Positions 46,085 to 57,909 of a DNA stretch of 64,000 nt are shown piece after piece. A model generated the notes under the pieces. The model did no database searches and had not been told where the DNA came from. It saw nothing but the letters and a program-made list of their open reading frames with translations. Origin of the DNA: Atriophallophorus winterbourni (lineage: Eukaryota > Platyhelminthes > Trematoda > Plagiorchiida > Microphallidae); the NCBI GenBank assembly GCA_013407085.1, contig JACCGJ010019959.1:62001-126000 (forward strand), written 5' to 3'. A program made the translations under genes and the position numbers. Position 1 is the first letter of the stretch, and each line of letters starts with the position of its first letter.

Positions 46085-47215
46085 CATCACAATAACGACC
46101 TGAAAAGCCAAAGCCAACAAGCGACGTGACCTGGAAAACAAAATTCACATAATCACACCTTATCAGGACAATACCAGCGGGGAACTTTGGGTCAAGAACC
46201 TATCCAACAGACCCCTCACTGAGAACGAACAACACATTCTCGGACGTGGCCTCAACTTCAACTTGAAAGACGCTGATCACACCCAGTTTGTCGCTAATTT
46301 GGAGTCGATAATGAAGTATCATACCTTATCAGAAGATACGCGCGAGGAAGTCCGACAAAGAATTGTACCCGCACTCACCAGGAACATAGAACATACCTCA
46401 CTCAATAAACAGGAAATCAAAGCATTGAACAAACTGAAACGAGACCAGAACATTGTTATATTCCCCACTGACAAAGAAAGAATGACCGTCGTAATGAACA
46501 AGGCAGAATATATCGATAAAGCTGAACAACTACTCCGTGACACAACAACATACAGACGGATAAACGAAAACCTGACAAACGACTTGAAAAGAAAATCAAC
46601 GCAACCTCGAAGAAATTGAAGTTCATGGGACAACTGAATGGAGTATAAGAAACAAAAATGAAGCCGCAAGACTGCACTATACCAAGATTCTACGGATTAC
46701 CAAAAATACACAAAGAAAATATTCCATTCCGCCCAATAGTTTCTTTGCCCGGAGGACAAACATACAAGTGATCTAAAGAGCTGCGGAGAAAATTGTTATA
46801 CCTAGTAGGAGATTCTGAATATTCGCTCAGCTCTGCCGAACAATTTTTGCGGAATTTGAAGAACGTGAAGATCGAAGAGGACGAACTAATGGTTTCTTTC
46901 GACGTAACGGCACTATTCACGTCAATTGACAGAACACTCGCCAAGCAAACTAAATCATCGTTACTCAATGAAAAAGGAACGGAACATGATGGAAATCGGT
47001 TGACACACGAAAGTTCATTGGAACTGATGAAGCTGTGTCTTCAAACGCACTTCAAGTTCAATGGAAGGATATATGATCAAATCCGAGGAGAAGGCATACG
47101 ATGTACCCGACCAATCCGCGGAAGTGACCGTGAACGGACAGGTAAGCGGTATGACAACCAAAGAATTCTAACTACAAGACGCTTCGAAAGAAGTTTTGCT
47201 GATGATGTCATCTAG
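46085..47215 (+). pseudogene. PLE N-terminal half and start of RT, internal deletion
   Basis: LESIMKYHTLSEDTREEV (46,298), IVIFPTDKERMTVVMNKAEY, then a frameshift near 46,590. The IPFRPIVSLPGGQTYK segment ends at the same TGA as in copy 1 (about 46,770), so that stop predates the two copies. LYLVGDSEYSLSSAEQ and MVSFDVTALFTSID (motif A) follow. After LQTHFKFNGRIYDQI (about 47,075) the sequence jumps to the PLE 3' end; motifs B and C and the endonuclease are gone. Confidence 0.85.
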
Positions 47216-47289
47216 CCTGATGACGAAACGTCCAAGAACAACTACGCAAGCTAGGCGAATACAATGTGAGCACCAAAAACGTTAGTTCT

Positions 47290-49370
47290 CCACTCTTTTA
47301 ACGTCGAGTAATATATGAAATTCGACTAGTTTGATACCAGTGCTAGCCATTATTCTAAACTAATTAACTTATCAGATAAGTCGATCTCGTAGACCGAACC
47401 AAGATTGTTGGAATAATGCTTGAACTTCTCACCAGAGGATATCATTTCACGTACAAAACCCATCCTAAATCGGATACCGAAAACTTAGGCAGATGGGATA
47501 AGTCGAATCTTGAATAACGCATATCATATAAAATGGTAGAACGCTCCGATCCTTATCAATGTAACTCAAGGATAAGACACCATAAGGCTGAGCGACAAAT
47601 CGTGCATGTAAAATTAACTGCAAGGGTTGCTTATTTTTATATATCGGGCAAAAATCTTCAGAAGGATAAGTAAAGGATAAGGATATGTAATCACAAAATA
47701 ATAAAGGGTGAGCGGCCAAACATTTCCGGTGAATATCAATCGCTAAACACATGCGGTGATCCTGATAACGTAGACGTGGTACGGCGGGTTGTAAAACCAT
47801 ACATGGAATGACTTAACGCTTAATAGGTTGATATAATAAAGGCTGGTAAGAATGCAGTCCACAAGGTGAATGGGGTGTATATACCTCCACAATCTGGCGT
47901 CTGGTTCTGCAGCGTATAAACATTAACGTGTTAATATGTCAGTAGATGTAATTCACACCTGCCAAGATCAAAAATTGAGCGATTATACGGCGCGTAGGCT
48001 TGCCGGTGTGTCAATAGATATTGATCGAGTTTGTTTATCTTAACGAGCGCAATACCCACCATGGACTGTGTAGTTCTAAACCTGATTAGGTTTGGTCAGA
48101 TGAATGAAATTTAAGCATGATCTCTGTTTGTACTGACACCTTTGGAATGACGAAGCAACTGAGTCAGAAACGAAAAGTTACCATAAAACCGTTCTCACCG
48201 ATTCATTGATAACTTTCATTTTTCATGATTAGTAATACATCATTTAACTCAAATGTTTAAATAAAATATTTCTGTATGTTGTTTGTAATATCTCATGCGA
48301 TTTTACATTCAAGAAAAGTAAAACTTTCACAGAATTGAATCCTCTATACTCACTACATACGAGGATTTGCAATCGTGCAGTGCTTATGTGCTGTAAAGCT
48401 AACACCGTGCTTAATTGATTTGCCACAAGCAATGAGCTGCATGCGGAATCATGCTGGATTATCAATGTCAATTCGATTATATTCTCATAATAGTCTATGC
48501 CTAGGTAGCTTGATGGTATATTAGCCCAGGAGTCTATGACTTTTTTGCAGTTTGTCTGGTTTCAGCGAATGATGTCTTACGTATATACAAAAGTTAAACG
48601 GCACTCTCACTGCCCATTATTCAACGTTTTACTATTGCCTATTCAGTAGTTCCAATTATTCACGAAATCAAATGTATTATCTAAAAGGATTGAAATCAAT
48701 TTCCAAAGAATAATGTGACAACTTACACCACGTGCATTTATCCGTTCCATAATCTCCTTTTAAATGAGATTTGTATAATTTTATGTTTCACAAAGAAATG
48801 CTCCTGAATATTGTCAGTGCTGAGTAGTGAATATGCTAATTTGTACAGATCAACGATCAATTTCATTTGCGTGGTTGTATGTGAGTTTATTCCAAATATT
48901 TGAGTAATATGTACGTGATTGGAAAGCATTTCGAAATGGAAATTCAAAACTTTAAATGAGTACAGTTATCAGCACATTAGGAATTTATCGGTTTTATTGT
49001 AATATATATAATAACCGTTCTGATATTATAAGGGAATATGAAGTCATTCTTTCGCGAGCAATTATGCCACAGCGTTCGTACGTAATGTTTTGTACTAGAA
49101 TAATTATGACATCTGATTTAAAAATATTGGCTTTCCAGTGTACCATTCTGTAATCAATCAAACATAAATAACTGATAATCGAAACAGTCCATACGATAAA
49201 ATTGTTTTTATGTTCACGCATTTAAGTGTAATCATTTTCGAGAGCTTTAATTGCGCGTGATGTTAATTTTTATCAAGCCCTCCTGACTGTTCTCTATGAG
49301 CACTAAGATTAGGCGTACAAAAAGATTAATAACACACCAAAACTTCCGACTACGGCAAACGGAAAATTTG
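47290..49370. other. No gene recognised
   Basis: Unassigned, apart from the motif at 48,148-48,183. Open frames at 47,465-47,800 and 48,244-48,471 (minus) have no recognisable domain. Confidence 0.5.
48148..48183 (+). ncRNA. Hammerhead-like motif, diverged
   Basis: ATGACGAAGCAACTGAGTCA followed by GAAACGAAAAGTTACC. Same order as 7786-7823 (minus) but with a damaged stem II. Confidence 0.3.
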
Positions 49371-49399
49371 GATAAAAACGTGAAGATTGTTTTGTTGTG

Positions 49400-49660
49400 T
49401 ACTTCGGGCAGACTGCCTGGGAACTACACACAGGGATTAAACAGCATTAATAGTGCCTTAATAAACGTCCACAAGATGATTGGATGTATCGACCATTAAT
49501 CAAGGACTCAGCATTAGCTGAACACGTGTTGGACACCGGTAACAACGTATACTACTACAGTGTAGATGTAGTGCGGTGTAACATTAAGCATTATATTGAA
49601 ATTTCTAAGGCTTAAACACAAGCGCTTAACAAGATCGACTAGGATGAAAATTCTACAACA
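49400..49660 (+). pseudogene. PLE endonuclease C-terminal relic
   Basis: One frame gives MYRPLIKDSALAEHVLDTGN, then YYYSVDVVRCNIKHYIEISKA, resembling the region after the GIY-YIG core of PLE nucleases (Ala-x-His-x-x-x-Thr-Gly and the following Glu-Ile segment). The nuclease core upstream is not recognisable. A different PLE family from that at 43-47 kb. Confidence 0.5.
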
Positions 49661-49954
49661 TTCATTCGGCAGTGCGACGGACAATATTTATGAAGGTAAA
49701 AATCTGCATAATTTTAATTTACTTTTATGACTTAGCTTCAGGCACAATTGTCACACGTTTAGCCATGCACGTGTGAAACACAGTGTCATTGACCTTAAGC
49801 GAGTTCACGCTCGGCTGGGTAAACAAGCTAAATGATCAAGCCTGCGAACACGGCTTGACAACCCTAGGATTTCAATAGCCTGTTTAGTGAGACAGCTAAT
49901 TAGAGGTGATGATTGGAGTGCTACTTTATGACGTTCCCTGTTCTGACTAATACA

Positions 49955-50000
49955 CTTGTCCTGACGAAGATTCGGTGTAAAATTTGAAAAGTTATCAAAA
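49955..50000 (+). ncRNA. Hammerhead-like CTGACGA motif
   Basis: TTGTCCTGACGAAGATTCGG, then TTTGAAAAGTTATCAAAAA. CTGACGA and GAAAA are in the same order and flank context as at 7786 (minus). Stem II is eroded. It lies about 300 bases after the PLE relic, consistent with a PLE 3' end. Confidence 0.4.
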
Positions 50001-50389
50001 AATCTGTTCCGACTGAATAATAAATTGCGGTGCTCACATCCCCATCAATTACACACCGATCGATTTTCAAATTTAGTTTTCATGATGTAAATCAGAAATG
50101 TTTGAATGTTATCCAAAATATAAACAATAACATTTTGAATAAAACAAGGAAAAATAACATTTTACTCAAGTGATGCGTTGCTTACATCCCCGAAATTACA
50201 CTCAACTACCAGTTTTGGCTGTTTGCTGTCATCAGGTGTAGACAGTGGGGGTTGAAGTTTACTGAGTTTAATCAAACTTGTTCGGCGTGACATTTTTGGA
50301 ACGCAATAGATCGGCGACTGATAAACCCTATACAACTTTTGAATATTGCAGATGGAATGTTACGTCATCTGTGGGTGCATTTTTCGTGC

Positions 50390-50740
50390 TATTTTCTCGA
50401 TTTTGTCAAAAACGCGCAAACAAAGGGCGAACTTTAGCTTCCATGCAAATAAGCATTCTGTTCATGCTCCGGGTCTTAAACCCTATCTACATGTGATTGA
50501 ACATATTGGTAGTGCAAAAATACACAATAGTGTATAAAAGCACAACCTGTTTACCATTCTCCCATTGTTCCAATGTATGCGTATCCTGATCTTACTGTCC
50601 CTACGTGAGTGCAAACAGCAGGAAACCGCTTGTGAGGTGTGTGCAATGGAAATGCATGCACATTAGCATGTTTCTTCGTGATCATGGGTTAAAACATTTT
50701 TACATATGTTTGAGAATATTTGCTTTTCGTTTTGGAAAAA
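50390..50740 (+). repeat. Hammerhead-bearing repeat, partial dimer
   Basis: A diverged monomer tail (50,400-50,520, with CCATGCAAATAAGCATTCTG) is followed by a second monomer whose upstream elements are intact (GTATCCTGATCTTACTGTCC) but whose CTGATGA has lost about five bases, leaving CTACGTGAGTGC. Stem II AAACA loop, GGAAACCGC and a GTGAGGTGTGTG segment follow. Not active. Confidence 0.7.
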
Positions 50741-50749
50741 CAAAAACAA

Positions 50750-52240
50750 GCAAATGAATAACTTCACCTGTTTGAGTTTCGCGGTGTTGCCGATTGTAAT
50801 AAGTGTGTAATAGTTCAAGTATTAGACGCGTTGATAAGCTGGAACTTGTATACGTAGGACTGTTTAATTCGGTCGGTGTGTACCCAAGTTGAGTCTACAT
50901 TATCATGGTCGTTTTGACAAGAACTCCTCTCGAACTCAGCCGCTATGGCAGGTCTCTAAACAATTGCATTTATTTCTTCAAATTGTCACTAAATCTTAAA
51001 ACAATTTATTCTTTTAGGCAAATTCATGCTGGCTTTTTACAAAATAATATGGTGATTGGTTCGGAAGCTCTTTGAGATTGTCGAATGAAACATCGTTTTC
51101 GCGGTAATAGACAAATGATAAATTGAATTTCAAAGTTATATTTTATTGATAAATAATTCTATGAAATACCATAAACGCATTCTAAGTGAATCCAGTAGCT
51201 CTCGGTAATCAACCAGGTACCTGTTACAGTGAATAATTGCGGGTGATGTGTGCAAACCCAATGAGATATACGCTAAATCGTGACTCACGAAATTCGAATG
51301 GGACCACTGAAAGATATACACGTATATATATATATATATATGCAAAAAATAACTTGATACATTCTACTTAGTAATTAATTCTGTGTCTTTGTAATAATTT
51401 CCTTGTTTCAGGAGAATAACTGTTTTTACAAACGTATTTATTAGATGAAGTAATTTTTGCAATCATATAAACATAGAGTAAAATGAATTTCAGAGACAAA
51501 TTTCCATTTTCCATTTCCATTTTCTTTCCTTTTTATTAATAAACTGTGGTGCAGCGTACACGATCGTACGTGGTCATAATAAAATCGTGATATTCTTGAT
51601 GTCAAAGAAGAGAAATGTGCAATTTATCGTGTTTGTAAGTTTTAGAAACGATTATTAGATAAATTAACGCATGCGTGTTACTGGTAACTAGAGTTCTTAC
51701 GATAAAAAACGATGTTCAGATAAACAATCTCATAGTGATGTTTGGTCAAGAGCCCGAGACTCTCAAAACGACCAATGTATTGTGATGCTAGGGATATGAA
51801 CACCACACTATATTTTTAATATTTGAAACTTTCCCCCGAAAAATATATGCACGCATGTGCAGAGTTAACGTTTTGCTTGGACAATAAACAAAAATGTTAC
51901 AAGCATTTATTTTAATAAATATAATCAAGCAATATTAGTCATGAAATCTCAAAACACATTATGCTGTCTAATGTGAAGGTTTGCTTAGATGCATGTAACG
52001 TGGCCTACAATGATTCAAGTATATGATTCAACCTGACCCTGTGGTTTGTTACAGGATTGTATAATCTATCGTTTGAGCAGCGACTAGCAAGTCCCATAGA
52101 GTCTGCTGTACTTTGTTGATACATATCACAAGGAACTTTGATCCATTAAAAACCATTTAGATAAGTGAATCTAAAGTGAAACGATGAAATATACCTTTAC
52201 CGGTTATTACCAAATTTCCTACTCTCAGCGCATTAGCTTA
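50750..52240. other. No gene seen
   Basis: AT-rich; a (TA)n run sits at about 51,321-51,342. Confidence 0.5.
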
Positions 52241-52250
52241 CAAAATGTCT

Positions 52251-52590
52251 TTATACTTGCTGTTGTTGGCCTCCTTCGGTCGATGTCGATGATAGATGTA
52301 TATCAAAACCGCCAGAATCCTCAGGTTCCAGAGCTTGCGAATGAAAAAACACTCCGATTCGGGAGGAACAATCTCTTCTGCAGCGCTCGCAACGATAGGC
52401 AGCACTCGGTAGTTGCGCTTCATTTGCACGCCGGCGGTGGGATCTGCTTTCTTTAGCAAAGATCTGTATCTGCTCCACCGCAGCTTGCAGACGAAGCTTT
52501 ACACAATGCCTCCAATGTAGCCGGACATACTTGCATACCAAAAACTCCATAGGACTTCCCACTCTCAAAGACACCTATTCAAAATGGCTT
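52251..52590 (-). pseudogene. LINE C-terminus with zinc-finger-like tail
   Basis: Best copy of this tail in the window. RLHWRHCVKLRLQAAVEQI, KESRSHRRRANEAQLPSA, then AYRCERCRRDCSSRIGVFFH: Cys-x2-Cys-x3-Cys with a His further on. The open frame of 107 codons runs to 52,251, beyond the real end of the protein. The part of the LINE before the tail is missing. Related relics at 3.85, 5.76 and 62.17 kb. Confidence 0.65.
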
Positions 52591-52599
52591 CCAACATTC

Positions 52600-53067
52600 C
52601 GTCAAGCAATCATCGAATTACCATCCAAATAACACTGATCGACGGAAGTGTGGCTGTAAAAGTTTCATTCGGTATGTGTATGCTTTATCTGGAAAAAGGT
52701 TACCGCTAAAAATCTTGTCGACACCACCACATGTTGATGTAGTGATTTCCAAAGAAATATAGCTCATAATGAAATTTCAGATAGGAACTTGGTGGTATGT
52801 ACATGTGTCACTTTGTAATCGCAGTCTTTAAACAAGTGTCTTAGTGGATGTCTTTCGGTATATGAATAAGTAAAATATCACAAATCACATCGACCCAGAC
52901 GTCGGGACAATGCGAAAAGCCATCACTACCCTGTCGCTCGGCGATAGATTTTATCAATGTGCGCGACATGTTTTCCCATTCGAGGAGCACAAATCGCTAG
53001 CATACAATCCACACATACGTGTAGTGGATTAGCTATTCCTTTATCTAAGTAAGCTAAACAGCGAGAA
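52600..53067. other. No gene seen
   Basis: Nothing recognised. Confidence 0.45.
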
Positions 53068-53400
53068 TCATGCAAATATTATTTGAAAGATATTTAACAA
53101 CCTGCTGATATGTCCATATATATTTTCTGTCATTGAAACGTTAATGCATATATAAAGGATTTTAAACGAGCTTGACGCCAAATTTGCAGTTCCCAATCGA
53201 TATGCCAAAATACTCTTGCCAATGAGGAGCATCTTACTTTCCCGTAAGTTGAATATCATATTATTTAGGGTCGCCAAATGTGACGCGTTGTCCATATCCG
53301 TTTGCAGTTTGTCACTGTCTCATGCGGATGTGATTTTCGTCCAAATTTTTATATGATTAACGAACTGAAACATTTTCGATTATATGAGTGGGGTTGAATC
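53068..53400 (-). pseudogene. CR1-like RT thumb relic
   Basis: NHIKIWTKITSA, LQTDMDNASHLATLNNMIFN, LRESKMLLIGKSILAYRLG, then KILYICINVSMTENI. This follows the RT segment just after the FADD motif in the LINEs at 1.5 and 28.4 kb (DDIKLW ... LDALHEWSVRNNLPFN ... KVLQIGKPFQYQYHFG). Catalytic FADD itself is replaced by YN-like residues. Old copy. Confidence 0.6.
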
Positions 53401-56400
53401 GATTTAGAATAAAAAGTTCTGGCAAAAATGCTTGTGAGACGCAGCTGGTGAGTTTAATCTTATTTGGATACCACATTGAATCTCGATTCTTGAAACTTGG
53501 TCTAAGATTTTCCTTGATCACTCAAGTACAAATTACAAAAATATAATTTTTACTGGGCCTCGAAATCGGCCGTGCAAAAAAAGAATTTCTGTACACGTTT
53601 CTATCCACTTTTTCACTGAATTTTAACGATATCTTTTTACGAAATGCATAATTTTTCGTTTCAAGTAAGATCAATTTTGGACGCTCACATTTTATGACAG
53701 AATACGTGTTTCTGGGATTTATATGTAAACTTTTGTCCATGTGTTAATAAACTGGATCATAAATCTAAGGTTTCATTTAAGATAGAGACGAAATATCTTG
53801 CATTTTACAAATTGTAACCTGAGGTTGTGAGCGATTCTATATTTTTTTGAATTTGTGATGAAATTATCGTAAATGCCGAAAATTCGTCTATACAAATAAA
53901 CTCAATTGTAAGTAATGGGGATATGATGAACACATTACTTCGGTGAATTTCTTATTCCTATTCTCCTTTCATAGTGACATTCGAATAGATGGATTTTACA
54001 ATTTTATTGTAAACGCATAATCGGCCGAAAGTCATCAAAGTGTTTAAAATCAGATTTCTCATACTTACGACCAGGTATCTAGTTATAAACACTATAGACT
54101 GATCTAAACTAAACTAGCAACATTTTTATTGAGTTGGGAAGTCTGAAAGTCGCATTAGTCACTTAGACAACTAATGAAATTGTCTTTTGCCCCATAATTA
54201 GTATTTACGCAATACTGGCGTTTGTCTTCTGAAATATATCTACATAATTACACGTAAAATCATTCAAAGGTATGTTTGAAATCTACTCTTAAAACAAAAA
54301 GATTAATAAACAAAAATGTGAGCACGGGAACAAATGTAACCCAGAGAGTTTACTTACCGTGTTCTGTTATTTGGACTGCAACGGAAAACGTACATTGGAA
54401 TAATTAATTGTTTCGAGCATGCATTACATAAACGATATGATGCGGGCATTTTAATATATATGAAAAAATGTGTCATATTTCACGTTGTTGTTAACGTTTT
54501 AATGGTATGGAAAACCACTCGTCACAAATATCACAGTTGCTACCATGGTCAGTAACCAGTAAGGTGATAAAGGTTTGCTTATGTATGTTCAGGGAAATTC
54601 TAGTTCTGATCTACTCGAATACGCGTTTAGCGTAGTGCCATGAAATTGAAAATCATGGACTCAGCGCTCCTGAGAGTGTACCTGGATGAGGCCTAGCGGT
54701 TGGAAATGGTTAGGTCGGTTAATTTCAAAACAACGAGCGGCGTTTGCCAAACATTTGGCCACTTATCACACCATGTTCGTTTCATCGTGCCAGCAATAAT
54801 CACGCTAACCCCTCGTTTCACAGATACTTATGCATTGTACCCGATTCACCTCTGGGGTCAACTTGTCCAACGCTAATTGCGTTCACCAACGAGGTTCACA
54901 AAAATCGAGTGTGTCAAACAGGTTTACCACGAATAAGTCACATAACAAAACACACGTCTATATTATATAGGCAAAACACGTAACCATATAATTGTGCCTA
55001 AACGTGTCTGTTCTGATCATCATTTCGATTTGATTTATCAACTGATTTTGAGCCAGCAGGTTAGATTAAAGCCCCTACAACGCAATGTTTGTTTGACCGA
55101 CCTTGACGAATTGCGACCAACTTTCTCGATATTCTCGTTCTTCAGAGATGTTGTTGCTTGAATCGTTCAAATGTAATCCTTCCGTAACCGGAATTACTAC
55201 GGGTCTACCAATGTCGTCATTGGAGTTTTCAGTGCTTCGTGCTCTAGCGTTGTGCTGAAAGGCTGTGTTCTTCACATCATTCGAAAGTTAATGCACATCA
55301 CATCTTCACTATGCGATGTGGCGCTCAGTAAGCCTATTCAATAGGGCTCAGTTTGTGATGGTCTTCATTTTTCACTTATCTCTAATCAATTGAGTCATCA
55401 TAATACATTTCCCAAATTCAGACTGTTCAATTGCAGATTCGCAAAGAAACCTATTTATGCAATTTCTTGAATATAAATTCGAGCTTGTAATATCGCGCAA
55501 CCACGGTCACTAACGAAATTGCAAAAAGAGCCATGGCTAACATTCAATTCTTGAATTTATTTATATGTTTTGACCAGATGCGGTTTAGATCATACAATAC
55601 ATGGCTGCATTTGGAAAGTGTGCCCACTCCGTGTTTTTATTACGTATATAGTGTCAAGCGATTGAGCAACCAGACAAAATTCTTACAATACATGAACATA
55701 CAATTCTGAAATATCAGTCTCCTGGATGTGCGGATTCAAATGTTTGCTTTCATGGAATCCGCTTTATATAACAGCAAATTGATAAATTATTGAGTTACGG
55801 CAATTATTGGAAAGTCAAGATAAATTTCACGCAAATGCGACCACAGTTATTAATTTATTATCGCGTAGAGTACTTAAAAATTGGTATCATAAACGTAGGG
55901 TGTTTGGAACGCTAGGAAACATATTATTACAAAAAACAATTTGTGTGTGTTTCATTATGCCTAGTATTCGTTTGATGTCGCTTATATCGAAACATAAAAT
56001 GCAAGAACTTTCTCAACAGAATAAAAACTGTCTCAAACTCTACGACTAAGATAAAAATCAGCGATCAATGATTAGACGAGGCGTATTCACCGAACAAGGC
56101 CTCAGTAAATCGATTCATTCTGCCCATTGTTTAACAAAGTTTCACTTACTACTTATCGACATGGGGAGTTGTATATGAAATGACTTTTACCGATATCATC
56201 AGCGCTAAATTACTGTCAATTAATACACGTTTAGGCTGGAACTTCGTAGGTTAGAATGAAACGATATACCCTGATGAGTGCACAATTTTCTCGTAATAAT
56301 GGTTTAGTGTCGCATTCCTAAGTCTGCTCTCTCATGCGTCAGTTTAATCGCAGCCTAAATGGAGAAAAATACCACCGTTATCGAAATCAGGTTTGCTTAC

Positions 56401-56589
56401 TATCGTTTACAAATTCGGAACCCCTTCAAGTACTACAAAATATAGGTCAATAATGCTGAATTAGATAGTCTCTGTTGCACATAGTGACTGATGTCTTACG
56501 AGAACATGTTGAATATTAGCATGTATTGATTTTAACGATGCAACCTCATTCCAGCAACGAAATCTTCATGAATTTCTGTGAGATTGGAT
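53401..56589. other. No gene recognised
   Basis: AT-rich; short open frames at 53,522-53,740, 54,744-54,983, 55,075-55,275 and 55,807-56,049 show no recognisable domain. Confidence 0.5.
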
Positions 56590-57020
56590 CAAGTCACAGC
56601 ATGAATGTTGTGGTATCCATGCTTGTTTCTTGATATTTCCAAAGCTTCGATCGAGTCAACCATGGCTTTTCATCGAGCTTATGAAACAAAAGCTTATTAC
56701 TGGATTGGTCAAGAGACTATATTTATTGGCATATACAAAATCGGTTGTAGTATCCGTTAGACGAGAAAATATAGTGTGTGAAATCACTCAAGTCTCTATG
56801 CTCCGACATCTTGTCCGATAGTATATATCAATGATATATTGGAAACTATCAAGCGCAATTTGATACGGATTACCGGATATATTCAAATGTAAAGATGTGT
56901 CAGGGTAACTGACGTCTGTGTCGCATTGCAGCTAGATATACCCAAAATATATCGTTTGGCTTGGACAAGCGTATTGCCTTTTAATATAGAAAACTCAAAA
57001 AGGTCAGCCTGCGAATCGCA
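56590..57020 (+). pseudogene. CR1-like RT relic
   Basis: About 56,620: a frame with Phe-Asp-Arg-Val-Asn-His after a Ser-Lys-like residue, corresponding to motif A of the CR1-like LINEs here (ISKAFDRVN). About 56,820: YINDILETIKRN matches the INDLP region after motif B. In between, motif B is unrecognisable. Very old fragment. Confidence 0.5.
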
Positions 57021-57029
57021 TCAACCTAG

Positions 57030-57730
57030 CATACAAGAGCACGTCCAGACTAGTGCATAAACTGATCTCGTTGGTTAAGTGTCCTATAAATTCAATGCAG
57101 CAAAATATTGACACGAAGATTCGAATGAAGCCTCTTATCTCATGGTTCTGTGTTTTAATTGTGATTGATATTTCCTTTTTGTATCGTAGACAACTTGTAT
57201 TTCTCTTCGACCGTTACATACCATGTTTACAGGCTTTGAGGTCACTGGATGATACTTTTAATCACTTCAACTCTGATGTCAACTTTTCCAAAGTTAATCA
57301 AATTTACCCCCGAATTTTACAAAATAAGAGTTTGCCAATTGGTTAAAGAGAATGTTTCATACTCTTCACTGTTGCAATTTACCCCGCTACAATATATAAT
57401 TTCTGTCATGGAATAAATCATTCCAAGCATAATTGTTGTGGTAGCGAAAGGATATTATGATCGTTCATGTTACAATAGTTTACAATTTCTTGAGCACATA
57501 CCAAAAAGGATGTACAATATTATTTACAGCCACGCGTATGGTGTGACTTTCCAAATCGTTCACTAAAGCCCATTGATTAACCTCCAATAGGCAAATATTC
57601 CAAGACCTTGGCAATTGTACTTTATCAAATGGATCAGAGCGTCATTTCTCTATAGAACAATGCTTCGTTAGAACGCCTTGCCAGAAGGAATCATACTAGC
57701 TTAGGAGGATCGATGAATATATGTGAAATG
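57030..57730. other. No gene recognised
   Basis: The open frame at 57,053-57,346 has one hydrophobic stretch but no domain I can name. Confidence 0.4.
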
Positions 57731-57739
57731 ATTTACACA

Positions 57740-57900
57740 TTTTGGCTAGTAGACGTTTATATGCACGGGGTTAACTAATCCTGGTCTTACTGTCTCCGCG
57801 TAATGACGGCAAAAAGACAGAAACCAGTAGTTGTGTGTAATGGATCGCATCGTGAACACCGCAATATATTACATTCTTTAGGTTAATAAAAACCATCTTT
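57740..57900 (+). repeat. Decayed hammerhead repeat
   Basis: CCTGGTCTTACTGTCTCCGC, GTAATGA (57,800), CGGC-AAAAA-GACA, GAAA, CCAGTAGTTGTGTG. GAAA is intact, the first core block is not, and stem II no longer pairs. Confidence 0.6.
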
Positions 57901-57909
57901 TTGTGGTTC

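Larger units (their letters stand above)
45363..47285. mobile_element. Penelope-like element copy 2, inverted structure
   Basis: The left part (45,363 to about 46,075) is the 3' half of a PLE on the minus strand. At about 46,070-46,080 the strand switches: the right part (to 47,285) is the N-terminal region and first half of the RT on the plus strand, then jumps across a deletion to the 3' end. The two halves therefore point away from each other, joined head to head. Such inverted joins are known for PLE insertions. Confidence 0.85.

Noticed and set aside
46319..46669. 116-codon open frame on the minus strand, hydrophobic
   Set aside because: Antisense of the PLE N-terminal region; the same shadow appears at 44,452-44,811.
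54744..54983. 79-codon open frame
   Set aside because: No domain, no repeat partner, no splice-site context; likely chance.
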